A DNA stretch of 64,000 bases from Cordilura impudica (taxonomy: Eukaryota > Arthropoda > Insecta > Diptera > Scathophagidae): positions 84,163,465 through 84,227,464 of the forward strand of contig OY821520.1 of NCBI GenBank assembly GCA_963682025.1. The letters are read 5' to 3'. Below are positions 1 through 10,337 of this stretch, one piece after another (the stretch's first letter is position 1; every line of letters begins with the position of its first letter). The translations under genes were made by a program, and so were the position numbers. The notes beneath the pieces are model-generated. The model was not told where the DNA came from. It was given only the letters and a program-made list of their open reading frames with translations, and searched no databases.

Positions 1-1174
1 CCTCGACGACACTTGCGATATTTCCTATATATTATAAAATTCATGATCCGCTTTAACCGAAGGTAGATCCGTAAATTTTAAGTTCAATACGTCTAAGCCG
101 TAACAATTAACAATGGCAAAAGCTTAATGAAGGAAATACATAAATAGCTGAGAAAGGAGTGGACACGAATATACGAGTAATATTAATTTTATCTATTTTA
201 ATATAATTGACTCCATTTTATAAAATTCGATAAAAGAAATATTTAAATAATAATTTTATTCGAAATGAAAAAAATTTATAGAAAAATAGAATTTGTTAAC
301 GCTTTTAAACAAGAACTCCAACATTTAAAAAATGAGATGTAATTATTAAAGAATATCAAAAATTCAAAATTGTACCACTGCCTAAGGTGTTCGTTGGATT
401 TTTGTATTAACTATTTGAATGTTTTTTTTTTCATTTCGAATGTTTCTAAAGATTTGCATAAAACATAATTTTGAAATTAAGCTGGGTTTGGTGTAAAATG
501 TTTTTTATATAAATGTGTTCATTTATTTTGTTTTTTTTTTTGTAATAATCTTTATCTTGTACTTTTATTAAAAATATCAAAAATTTATTTGAACTATCAA
601 AAACACCTGAGACTTGTGGTCGCTTAACGAATTGAGGAATATTTTTTTTATTATTACTATTTTTTTTGTTTTTTTTTTTTTTGAAAATCTATGACTGTGT
701 AAACAAATATGACCTTTTATAACATTATAAATGTATCGATTGTTTATTTACACCCTATGATACACAATGGCCAGTGGATTATGATTCGTTATGATGTTTG
801 TAACTACAAAAATAACTTCATCACTTATATATCGTTAGGATAATGGGGAAGTCGGTGCGTCTACCTCTACACATATTCCCTCTATGACTTTGAATTATAT
901 TGCAGATAGACTCAAATTTTAATATACATAAGTCTTTGTCACATTTGGTTTAGGTGTGCTTATTGCATCACTTAAAAACTAATTTCAATTTCTGATATTC
1001 ATTAAGATCTAGAGATATGAAACGCTACCGTTAAATATCAAAACGATATCACCTAGGTGAAAATTATATCATATGTGATAATCACTTTTACAAAAAGGAT
1101 AAATCTTACATTTTTTGAAGGACTTTAAAATTTCAAAGGATAACATTTTTCAAAAATATGCATTTTAATACTTA
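1..1174. other. AT-rich stretch, no gene seen
   Basis: I see no convincing coding region, terminal repeat or splice-bounded exon. The sequence is very AT-rich with poly-T runs near 422-432 and 660-682. It is compatible with intron or intergenic DNA. Confidence 0.5.
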
Positions 1175-1627
1175 CTAGCATATCCCAGCCCTCGAAATTC
1201 GAGTGCAAATTCTATGAAATTTTATTTTTCATGTCATAAATTATTTTTTAAGGCCATAAAAGTATGCTATGCAGTTTTATCCATTTCACAATTCGATACA
1301 TTTTAAATATCGATTGTGAATGGTTTATGGCAAAAATTATTTTTCAATTCAACAACATCATTATTGTGAATGAAGAAAACAAACTCACAAACACATTAAA
1401 AAAATTTAATAAACACAAATGTAGCATTATATAGTTTTATGTATGTGTTAGAAGCAACTTTAAATGAATTTTACTCCAAAAAAATTTAAAAATTTAAAAA
1501 GCTGTAAATCTGGTGGACAGCTAAAAATAAATACCTTTCAAATAAGATACCTTTGGTCAAAATTGAGAGAAAACTGTGGCAGAAATTATCGGTCACAAAA
1601 AATCGCCTTACATATGAATATTATAGA
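1175..1627 (-). mobile_element. Short non-autonomous Helitron, copy A
   Basis: On the minus strand it starts TCTATAATATTCAT after an A and ends CTAG before a T, the target and end pattern of Helitrons. Just inside the CTAG end lies the palindrome CTCGAATTTCGAG, matching the usual 3' hairpin. Four more copies sit at 4892, 6698, 13892 and 16118. No coding capacity is seen, so it would depend on a helicase supplied elsewhere. This copy is longer (453 bp) than the ~360-bp copies because of small insertions. Confidence 0.75.
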
Positions 1628-1866
1628 TTCTCATCCTACAACGACAATTTTTATTTTATCAGACCAGAACAAAAGGATGTCAAAAACGCTCTATCAAAAC
1701 TTTGTCCATTTTTAGAATATTTTAGATTTTTAATACTTTCATGTAAAAAAAACTACAAAGATTATGCTCTTTCATTTTATACTGATATAACGACTAGAAG
1801 TAACGTCGCAAATTACATCCACCGCTTGCTAAAAAAAAAAAAAAAAAAAAACCAATGAATATACAT

Positions 1867-3601
1867 TAGGGTGGCCCTTAATAAAAAAAAAGTGTTCAAA
1901 CTGTCGGTCTCACACCCTAGAAATATGCGAATAGCAAAAAAACTGAGAAATACAAAGTTTTGGGCCAATCAAAAAACATTTAGTCGTGGCGCAAAGCGAT
2001 TGAAAATTTCAAGTGTGTTTAAATGGGAAAAATATGACTTTTTTCAGATTTTACGAAAATTTCGTTCTATAATTTAATTTTCCCGACAAGCTGTTACATA
2101 ATTCGGGATCAGTATTAAATTATCCTTTCAAAAAGCTATAAAACTTCAAAATCGTATGAAACCTCGCCAAGAAATAGCAAATGTCCCAGACCACTTTTGT
2201 GCCAAAAAAAACTAGGTCATGAAATTTGATGACATTTTTTTCAACTTTGAGAAATTGATTAAAGCCATCATTCTTTTTTGGTCTCTATACTTATAAGCAC
2301 TCAGATATGAGGTATTGTTTTATTACCACGTTGGTAACCTATTGCGCATTGAGACCGAAAATTGGAAATTTTTTGATAAAATTTTTAAAACTCCTTTTTC
2401 AAGTTTGAAAAAATTTTATTTTCGCGGATTTCGAGAAAAATTGGATTTTTGTGAAATATTCTGTAGATGCACTCTTTCTAAAATTTAGTGGTATCAACGA
2501 GTTTAATAGAAACACTCGTTTTAGATCATTTTTATTTTAAAATATCTTAAAATCCATAGCTGGCCTTGGCAAATAATGGGTTAACGTTCTCGGATTTATC
2601 CCAAATTTTTGGAACGAAACTTCTACATATTTGGTTATTATATTTTAAGTGTCGCATCTAAAAATTGGACAGCACTTACAAAATATTTGATTTTTTTTAA
2701 TAAATTGTCTTTTATTAGTTTGGGGTCATATGTGACCCCAATTCCAAAAGGGTTAATGGAGCCATATTATTTTTTTCCGAAACCCTAGGCTATTAAGATA
2801 AAATATAACATTTAAAAGTAGAAAAGTGATGAATTTTTGATTCAAAGTATTTAGAAGGAGTACATTTACAGAATATTTCACAAAAATCCAATTTTTTTCG
2901 AAATCCGCGAAAATAAAATCCTTGTCAAAAAAATTCTGGCAGAGGGATTTACTTAAAAATTCACACAGTTAATCTGCAACATGTATTTAATAAAACCTTA
3001 AAGTGATAGGCTCATTTTTTTAAATTTTGTTTAAGAAAATTTTTTCAAACTTGAAAAAGGAGTTTTAAAAATTTTATCAAAAAAATTTCCAATTTTCGGT
3101 CTCAATGCGCAATAGGTTAACAACGCGGTAATAAAACAATACGTCATATCTGAGTACTTATAAGTACAGAGACCAAAAAAGAATGATGGCTTTAATCAAT
3201 TTCCCAAAGTTGAAAAAAATGCCATCAAATTTCATGACCTAGTTTTTTTTTGGTACAAAAGTGGTCTGGGGCATTTGCTATTTCTTGGCGAGGTTTCATA
3301 CGATTTTGAAGCTTTATAGCCTTTTGAAAGGATAATTTAATATTGATTCCGAATTATGTAACAGCTTGTCGGAAAAATTAAATTATAGAACGAAATTTTC
3401 GTAAAATCTGAAAAAAAAAAGTCATATTTTCCCCATATAAACACACTTGAAATTTTCAATCGCTTTGCGCCACGACTAAACGTTTTTTGATTGGCCCAAA
3501 ACTTTGTATTTCTCAGTTTTTTTGCTATTCGCATATTTCTAGAGGGCGAGACCGACAGTTTGAAGACTTTTTTTCCCTCCATATAACGAAGGGCCACCTT
3601 A
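1867..3601. mobile_element. Foldback-type element, copy 1 (long inverted arms)
   Basis: The element is close to one large palindrome. It starts TAGGGTGGCCCTT and ends AAGGGCCACCTTA, and the match continues inward for most of its length: the block with TGCGAATAGCAAAAA at 1927 returns inverted near 3530. Flanks ATATACAT (1859-1866) and ATATGCAT (3602-3609) look like an 8-bp target duplication with one change. A second, longer copy is at 42018-44888, and this one appears to be an internally deleted relative. Open frames inside, including the one around 3337-3627, are arm sequence with no recognised protein. The superfamily is not determined; an 8-bp duplication would suit hAT, P or Merlin types. 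Confidence 0.75.
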
Positions 3602-3609
3602 ATATGCAT

Positions 3610-4472
3610 ACAAGCAAACACATGCACACATGCCTGTAAAAATTTCCAATTCTCAACTAGTTTGGAAATTTAATAGGATAAGTATTCACTGTTTTGGTAA
3701 GACGCGAGGCTTTGCAGTAAAAGTCTCGTTAGTTAACTGTTGATGTAATGTTACCGTACGGCAAATCCAGTTATAAAAAGTTAACCAATATTTTGCTTTG
3801 TTCACAAATATCACGTATAAACGTAGAATACTTCTGTTCTTAAAAGGCTTATGATGTTCCGTTTACGTAATAATTTAATTTGCTATTCATATAACAAAAA
3901 CATTTATAGTAGTTGTGATACGTTAAGTTACGGTTCGGCTCGGCTAACGAGGCCTTCCGTAAAGACTTAATACAATCTTTGGAAATAGTGATGATCGACA
4001 CCGGTTGTCTCAAATAAATGTATACTCTAGTCGCTTTCACCTAGGTGCTACGAATCAGACTCTTTCTGAGTACCGATGACGTTTTCCGGTGATTATGTGA
4101 TTACTATCTACTAAGAGAATCCGAATCACCTGATTACTGTTCCCGATACCGATTACTAATGACTACATATCCACCCATTAATGAACAACGCTTTTTTATT
4201 GCCGAGAAATATTTCAAAGACTATGAAAGTTTGGCGGCTACAGGTCAAAATTTTGTACAATATATAGTAGCAACCTTGATCTAACTTTGTTAACTGTAAA
4301 GAAAGTAATTGAAAAATAGAGGCAGACTGGATCAATTGGTTATGATAAACACACTGGTCAAACAAAAACAAGCCGTTCGAATGCTAATATCGAAACAGTG
4401 CGTACGAGTTTTAGTGAATCCCAGAAATATCAATTCAGAATCGTGGATAATAATTATTAATTTCAGTGATCA
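3610..4472. other. No recognisable feature
   Basis: I find no supported gene. Short open frames here have no motifs. A stretch near 4070-4165 repeats GATTACT-like words, but without a regular period. Confidence 0.4.
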
Positions 4473-4740
4473 GAATTGGCCCCTAGATCGTATGATTTAA
4501 CACCACTAGATTGTCAAAAGTCTAAGCCAACAAGCCCACAAATCTTTGCGCATTTAACGAGTCAACTCAACGAAATTCAACCACGTTTATGCAAAATGGT
4601 CATGGCAAAATTTCAAAAAGAGAGTTCATATGTGTCAGCAAATTCGTGGAGGCTATTTGTTCCATACATAACCCTGTCCTCCGTTCTTTATTGTTCAATC
4701 AAAAAAACAATGTGAATTCAAATCTTACATGAAATTCGGG
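4473..4740 (+). pseudogene. Mariner-like transposase C-terminal scrap
   Basis: The stretch reads as W-P-x-R-S-Y-D-L-T-P-L-D, the motif around the third catalytic Asp of mariner-type transposases. It is followed by a decayed segment resembling the C-terminal helices (N-x-P-T-S...). The reading frame is broken by small indels, and nothing upstream of the motif is recognisable. It resembles the same motif in the better preserved mariner at 24440-25176. Identification rests on one motif, so confidence is moderate. Confidence 0.4.
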
Positions 4741-4891
4741 ATACCATTGAAGAGATAAAAAATAATTTATTTAACTGCATTATTGGAACCATAAGAATAT
4801 AATTCTTTTATAGTTCAAAAGTTATTACATAATTAAAGTCATAATTAGTACATTTTTAAAAAATAATAAAACAAACTAACATTAAAACAAA

Positions 4892-5269
4892 CTAACAGAT
4901 TCCAGCCCTCGAAATTCGAGTGCAAATTCTAGGAAATTTTATTTTTTCATTAAATAAAGACCCCTAAAGGTATGCTAATCAATTATAGCCAATTCGCAAA
5001 TCAACACAAAAAACAAACTCATTTTTATTATAAACACATTAACAAATTTAACACATAGCATTGTATAATTTTATTTTATGAATGTGTTAGTAGCAACTTT
5101 AAATGAAATTTACTCAAAATAAAGGAAAAATTTTAAAAATCTGTAAATCTGTAAAACGACTAACAAGAAATACCTTTCAAATATTATAAGTTTGGTCAAA
5201 ATCGGGGAAAAAAAACGGTAGAACAAAACATCGGTCACAAGAAATCGACTAGCCTATTAATATTATAGA
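4892..5269 (-). mobile_element. Short non-autonomous Helitron, copy B
   Basis: Same family as copy A. On the minus strand it begins TCTATAATATTAAT and ends TTAG, so the last bases have drifted from CTAG. The subterminal CTCGAATTTCGAG palindrome is intact. It lies just downstream (minus sense) of the LINE remnant at 5290-6697. Confidence 0.7.
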
Positions 5270-5289
5270 TTTAGCAATATAAATTTAAT

Positions 5290-6697
5290 ATTACAAATTT
5301 AACAATACAAATGGGGAGTTGATTATCAAGGTCAAGGACTAACATGATATATAAGTAAATAAGACAGCAATTTAGAAAATTAAAGTTAAGAAAATAAGTA
5401 GTTAGAAAGGGAAATATTTAACTGTTTCTAGTAATGTATCCTAGTAATGCTTAAAGCTATTTTTCCTTGCAATTAGCTTTAAGTTTGTAGGTAAGGTGTT
5501 CCAAAGTTTAAAGGATTTACGAAAAATAATCTGCTGGTGTTTAGGTGGCAGTATCGTGGAATAATAAATGTCATACATCTTGTAGACCTACCGAAATCAA
5601 TTTTCTCATACAGATACGCTGGTGAAGTAATTTATGTAGGAATAACGAGAAGAAAGTCCACTAAGTCACAACAAAGTATCACTTTTCTCCACTCTGATAT
5701 GCTACTAAACCGCCGCAGACCATAGACATATCGTGTAGCATTATTAAAAGAGACCAGCGGAATATGAAATTAGTGGGACTATCAACTGAGTTATGAGGTT
5801 TCGTTTAATTTTAATCGGTGTAAAGTTGGAGGACAATCTAAGGTTATAAAGGGTAAGATACACACTACGTACTATATTATTAATATGATCACCACATGAA
5901 GGGGTGGATGAAAGCCCAAGTATTTTACCTTTTCCACATACTTGAAAGCATAACTTCCCAAGAAGATTCTTGGAAGTAAATCAAAATTAAGTTTGTATCT
6001 ACTAATTAGTAAAATAGTTGATTTGTTTGGATTAAGCAATAGATTATTCACATCTGCCCACTTCCTATTTCGATAGAGTCAGTTCGATTCGAGATGTAAA
6101 GCTGTAAAGAATCAGCATATGCATGAACTCGGACATATTTGCAAACACTAAAAACATTATTTACAAAAATACTGAATAAAAGGGGTCCAAGAACAGATCC
6201 CTGTGGGGCACCAGATATAACCATCTTCATACAAGATTCCCTATTGCCCACTCTAACCTTCTGAGCTCGACCGGACAAGTAATTTTTCAAAAGAGCAATG
6301 GCTGAATCGGTAAAACCAAAGAGATGTGTTAATTTACGATAAAGTATCATATGTTTTACGCTATCAAAAGTCTTCGAAAAGTCCAACAAGCACATAAGTG
6401 ACAAATTTCCAGAATCATATTCTGGTCTAATGTCATCAATAACTTTCAAAGCTGCTATACTACAGCTATGGAAAGAACGAAAGCCGGATTGAGCTGGAGA
6501 GAGAAGTTCATTATTATTAAGGTATTCGGTAGTTTGCTTTGACATAAGAGACTCAAATATTTTCGACAAAACAGAAAGAATGCAAATTGGGCGACAGCCA
6601 TTAGGAGACGTGACAGAAGTAACCTTTGTCACAGGAATTACTCTACCAATTTTCCACTACTTTGGGAAAAACGATGTAGTTAGACAATGATTGAATA
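5290..6697 (-). pseudogene. Broken LINE reverse transcriptase (copy 1)
   Basis: Reverse transcriptase of a non-LTR retrotransposon, which would copy element RNA into nicked target DNA. The longest open part, 6632 to 6048, carries the finger/palm blocks in order: C-R-P-I-C-I-L-S, the motif-A block L-L-D-F-S-K-T-F-D-S-V, the motif-B block S-G-A-P-Q-G-S-V-L-G-P, and a motif-C block reading Y-A-D-S instead of the active Y-A-D-D. Further downstream on the minus strand (5950-5480) are decayed C-terminal blocks, including L-W-N-T-L-P near 5500. A stop lies near the start of the open part, and Helitron copy C cuts the 5' side at 6698. Clade not assigned (Jockey/CR1-like by motif style). Clearly dead. 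Confidence 0.75.
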
Positions 6698-7052
6698 CTA
6701 GCAGATTCCAGCGCTCGAAATTCGAATGCAATTTGTATGCAGCTTTATTTTTCAACTTAGCCAATTCAAAAACCAACACTTTTATGGTTTATTATTATTG
6801 TGAATGAAGATAACAAACTTCTTAACAAATTTAATAAAACACACATAGCATATGTATAATTTCATGTATGTGCTAGTAGCAACTTTAAATGCAATTTACT
6901 CAAAATAAAGGAAAAAATTTAAAAATCTGTAAATCAGCAAAACCGCTAAAAAGAAATACCTTTCAATTAATATACGTTTGGTCAAAATCGGGATAAAACG
7001 GTAGAACAAAACATCGGTCACAAGGAATCGCCTAGCCTATTAATATTATAGA
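6698..7052 (-). mobile_element. Short non-autonomous Helitron, copy C
   Basis: Minus-strand start TCTATAATATTAATAGG and end CTAG, with the terminal palindrome TTCGAATTTCGAG. Flanking bases are A and T on the element strand, as expected for Helitron insertion. It separates two different LINE remnants. Confidence 0.75.
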
Positions 7053-7069
7053 TATGCGTAAGGGGTCCT

Positions 7070-7860
7070 ATATTAACCAAAACTCAGGGGTTGCCCCCAA
7101 CAAATGCAGTGCATTGTGTTGATTTCAGGAAAATAGTTTTTGGGGAGGAGGAAAGAGGGAGTAGTGTTTGTGGATATTTGACTTTAATTTTATTAGATTA
7201 TAACTGTCAGGAAAGACCTCTGCGGGGAGTTTATTCCACATACGGCTAGTTCGACTGATAAACGAATTCTCTCTGTAATGCGTTGTGCGGTCAACTGGAC
7301 AATAGACTACAAACGGATGTGATCTACTAGAGAAGCGGGTAAAGCGAACCGAAACTCGGGCACTTGAAATAAGTTCGCTAATCTCAGAAGAACATTTCAC
7401 ATGGTAATATCTATAGAACCGTGCTACACAATCCACATTCCGACGATGTTCCAATGAATCAATAGAGTTGGATAGCCTACTGTCATTGATGAGCGCCAAC
7501 GCCCTCCTTTGTACACGGTCCAGTAGCTCCAAAATAGACTTTGAAGCTCCTGCCCATATATGAGAGTTGTATTCCATTTTCGGTCGGATGTAAGTGGTAT
7601 AGATTTTAAGGAGATCAGAATGAGTGAAGTAATTTTTACACCGTTTTAGAAAACCAAGACACTTGAATGCTTCTTTCGACACTTGAAAAACATGCTCTTT
7701 CCAACGAATATCACATTGAATTCTCATGCCAAGAACATCAAGAGTATCCGATTCCTCAATACCTATACCATCCATATATACAGATGACATTGTTGATTCC
7801 ATGGCTCTATGGGTCAACATACAGCATTGAGTTTTCAGCGCATTAAAATCAAGCAAGAGA
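7070..7860 (-). pseudogene. 5'-truncated LINE, C-terminal part of ORF2
   Basis: The open frame 7856 to 7125 (243 codons) matches the region after the reverse transcriptase in the LINE at 59139-61739, nearly word for word: L-G-F-L-K-R-C-K-N-Y-F-T, then R-V-Q-R-R-A-L-A-L-I, then M-W-N-K-L-P-A-E-V-F near the end. The 3' untranslated segment (7070-7124) also matches that copy. It has no palm motifs because the copy is truncated around 7860, as commonly happens when LINE reverse transcription stops early. The 3' tail has been lost next to Helitron copy C. The open frame suggests a fairly young insertion. Confidence 0.75.
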
Positions 7861-9232
7861 TTGAAGTTTAGATCAATTGTTGGGACTATTTGTCATAGTA
7901 GTTGTACAAAAGAAAATAAAGATCAATTGTTGTAATTATTGTTACATAAAGTTTAAGGGACCTTAAGTAGACCCTGACCATGACAGCCGAAGACAAAACG
8001 CCCGTTACAATAATTTTTTTGATAAATTTAATCCTTTGAAACTTTGAAGTCCTTTTATAAAGCTATAAACATAGTTTCACTCCATTTGCTCTATAATTTT
8101 AGAAGTGCAGTCGCCAAAATATGTGGTAATTCCACCTACATTCTCCATGCCTCACTCACGAGTATGGGTGAATCTAAACTCTATATTTTAGGTACATTAA
8201 AGTCGACTTTGATCGATTAAAACTCTCATACATGTTTTCAAAAATATTTTTGTTAAATTATTGTATATTTTAATGTATTTGTTCCAGTACATGTTAAACA
8301 TTATTTCAATATGAATATAAAATTGTTAAAAATTTGTCTGACTTACGAAATATATGTGCACAGTTTTAAAAATATTTTTAAGTTATCCGGATAAGAATTA
8401 AAATATAATAAATAAATATTTAAAGTTCAATTTCATTATGTAGCTGAGTTGCTTTTAACATTTGTCTATTTGTTTAATATGCGACACATTTGACAAGTTG
8501 AAATTGACCGAACGAATGTCAGCTGTAAAGATGGATGAGAGCTGCGAATATAATGACACTTGTACATTTATGTAAAGCATGGCGACAAACAATGTGACAC
8601 TTGCTGCATTGGTATATACATCACTGCCATATAAAGAATGTTTTATTTTTTGTACTCGTAACTTAACAGCATCGAAAGAGACAATTTTTAAGATAATGAC
8701 AATCATTTAAATCTTAAACTCTCGTATTATGAGGAAAATATTTAATGCAACTAATACAGAAATCACATTTAAGTATTTAAAGATAAAATAAAAATTAAAA
8801 CATATGCAGTACAAAATATATTTATCAAAATGCTTACAAACATTGCATGTGGTAATAAATTTATTAGCGTGTTTACATATCACCAAACAAGTAGAAGACA
8901 GCACAGACAGCAGCAGCAAATAATGCCACAAATAAATAAAAAAAAAACTTCAAGCTGAAATGAAAACCAGTAGTAATGAAGCTTAGACATAATAAGAACG
9001 GCAGACGATAAACTGATCAGTTTTCTAAATGTCAGGTATTTCTTTATAAGAAACTCCATCTTGTTAAAACTTTAAAAACCAGCCAGTGTACTGGCTAGTG
9101 ATAATGAGTCATCTTGTGGCATCAGTAGTAGTAGCTGAGGTTTGTGTTCAGCAATCAAAAGTCCCAGGTTCAATTCTTGGTCTAAGTGATTAAAAATGTT
9201 TTCAAACAGAAAGTTAAAATTCTTAAAAAACT
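7861..9232. other. No gene seen
   Basis: AT-rich DNA without a supported coding region. Two back-to-back minus-strand open frames (8455-8931) lack any motif and are most likely chance. A tRNA-like word lies around 9100-9190 and is treated among the rejected items. Confidence 0.4.
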
Positions 9233-9457
9233 CACATAGAAAAATAATTCACCCACCGAATTGTTCTAAAGCTTACAACTGAATTTTCGTTTGTATCAAC
9301 AGAAATTTTATAGCAGCTAAGCATTTTTTATTGCGATAAAATATTTACTGTTGAGGCAATAGTATTGCAATTGCAAGAAACTCAAAATTCGATTATTAAC
9401 TTCACCGCAATTCGGTTAGCAACATATTTGGTAGCCACAACGAATGTGTTTTCTGTG
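9233..9457 (+). mobile_element. Small MITE-like repeat, copy 1
   Basis: A ~225-bp segment starting CACATAGAAAAATAATTCAC and ending GTGTTTTCTGTG. It recurs in inverted orientation at 45310-45535, end to end. The ends are short imperfect inverted repeats, and ACCGAATTG recurs subterminally on both sides. It has no coding potential. The superfamily is not clear. Confidence 0.55.
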
Positions 9458-9659
9458 TTCACATTTCGATAGGGAATATTAGAATAATTTATAAGCTCTT
9501 GATCATAAGCTCCTGATAGTGCGGTTTGGGTTTGATATAATACTATACGTTTTCAAATCTAATAAACATAAATTACTTATTGCAATTGCATAAAAAAACA
9601 CAGATATAACTCATATTTTGAGCCGAATAAAAGTGCTTACAACAACACAGTTATTTGTT

Positions 9660-9777
9660 TATCACAGCGGAAAATTAGTTTATCGCAATCGAAATTCGGT
9701 TATGACAATCCAATTATTCAATTGCTAAAACTAAACGATTCAGAAAAGGCACCCTTATATTCCCAAATAATGGGATC
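9660..9777 (+). repeat. Dispersed repeat shared with 15149-15265
   Basis: The run AAAATTAGTTTATCG, followed by GAAATTC and then AATAATGxGAT about 100 bp on, appears in the same order at 15149-15265. Ends are not defined, and it may belong to a larger element. Confidence 0.4.
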
Positions 9778-9869
9778 TTTTTCAAACGAATTCAATAAAG
9801 AATTCAAAAAATTTTCAAAATACATTAATAGCTCTCTAAAAAAAAATATAAAACTTCAAAACTAAAGAC

Positions 9870-10063
9870 CAGGAGCCAAATCACCGCAACCGTATCGTAA
9901 TTTTTCAATCGAAATTATTTTTTTTATTTTCCGAATTATGGCACCAAATTCAGAGTAAAAGTAGAACGAGGGCTGAAGTTTGTCCGTCTTCTCTATATAA
10001 CACACCCAAATATGGGATTTCTATTGATTTTACTTGATATCGAATGCGGTGATTTGGTCCCAG
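9870..10063. mobile_element. MITE with CAAATCACCGCA ends, copy 1
   Basis: Begins CAGGAGCCAAATCACCGCA and ends TGCGGTGATTTGGTCCCAG, a near-perfect inverted repeat of about 28 bp. Related copies are at 12305-12540 and 58760-58994. The 194-bp body has no coding potential. No target duplication could be resolved by eye. Confidence 0.7.
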
Positions 10064-10337
10064 AATATATTTTCCTAACGACAGTTAGTTAGAATAATCC
10101 GAATCCCTCCAGAATTACTCCCTCTATCACAATGGATATTGGTCAGACATTTTTTCAACAACCGAATCCCGCCATTCAATTACCCACCCTTAACGTGGAG
10201 ATCTACATCATCAGCTGATATTGAGCAACAGACAAATTTAAACATAAAGAACAAAACAAAGTTAATTGAGGTATTCAATTATATCGCGCTTTACTTTCAA
10301 CACATTACAATTAAAATCAACGAAATTGTGTAACACA

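Noticed and set aside
3337..3627. 96-codon minus-strand frame resembling 1871-2077 and 41995-42198
   Set aside because: All three are the terminal arms of the TAGGGTGGC foldback family; similarity is DNA-level and no domain is seen.
8455..8931. Two adjacent minus-strand frames (83 and 74 codons)
   Set aside because: Hydrophobic, low-complexity translations typical of AT-rich DNA; no splice sites or motif.
9100..9195. tRNA-like segment with a GGTTCAATTC B-box-like word
   Set aside because: A good A box and a foldable cloverleaf are not evident, and no second copy or tail is seen to support a SINE.
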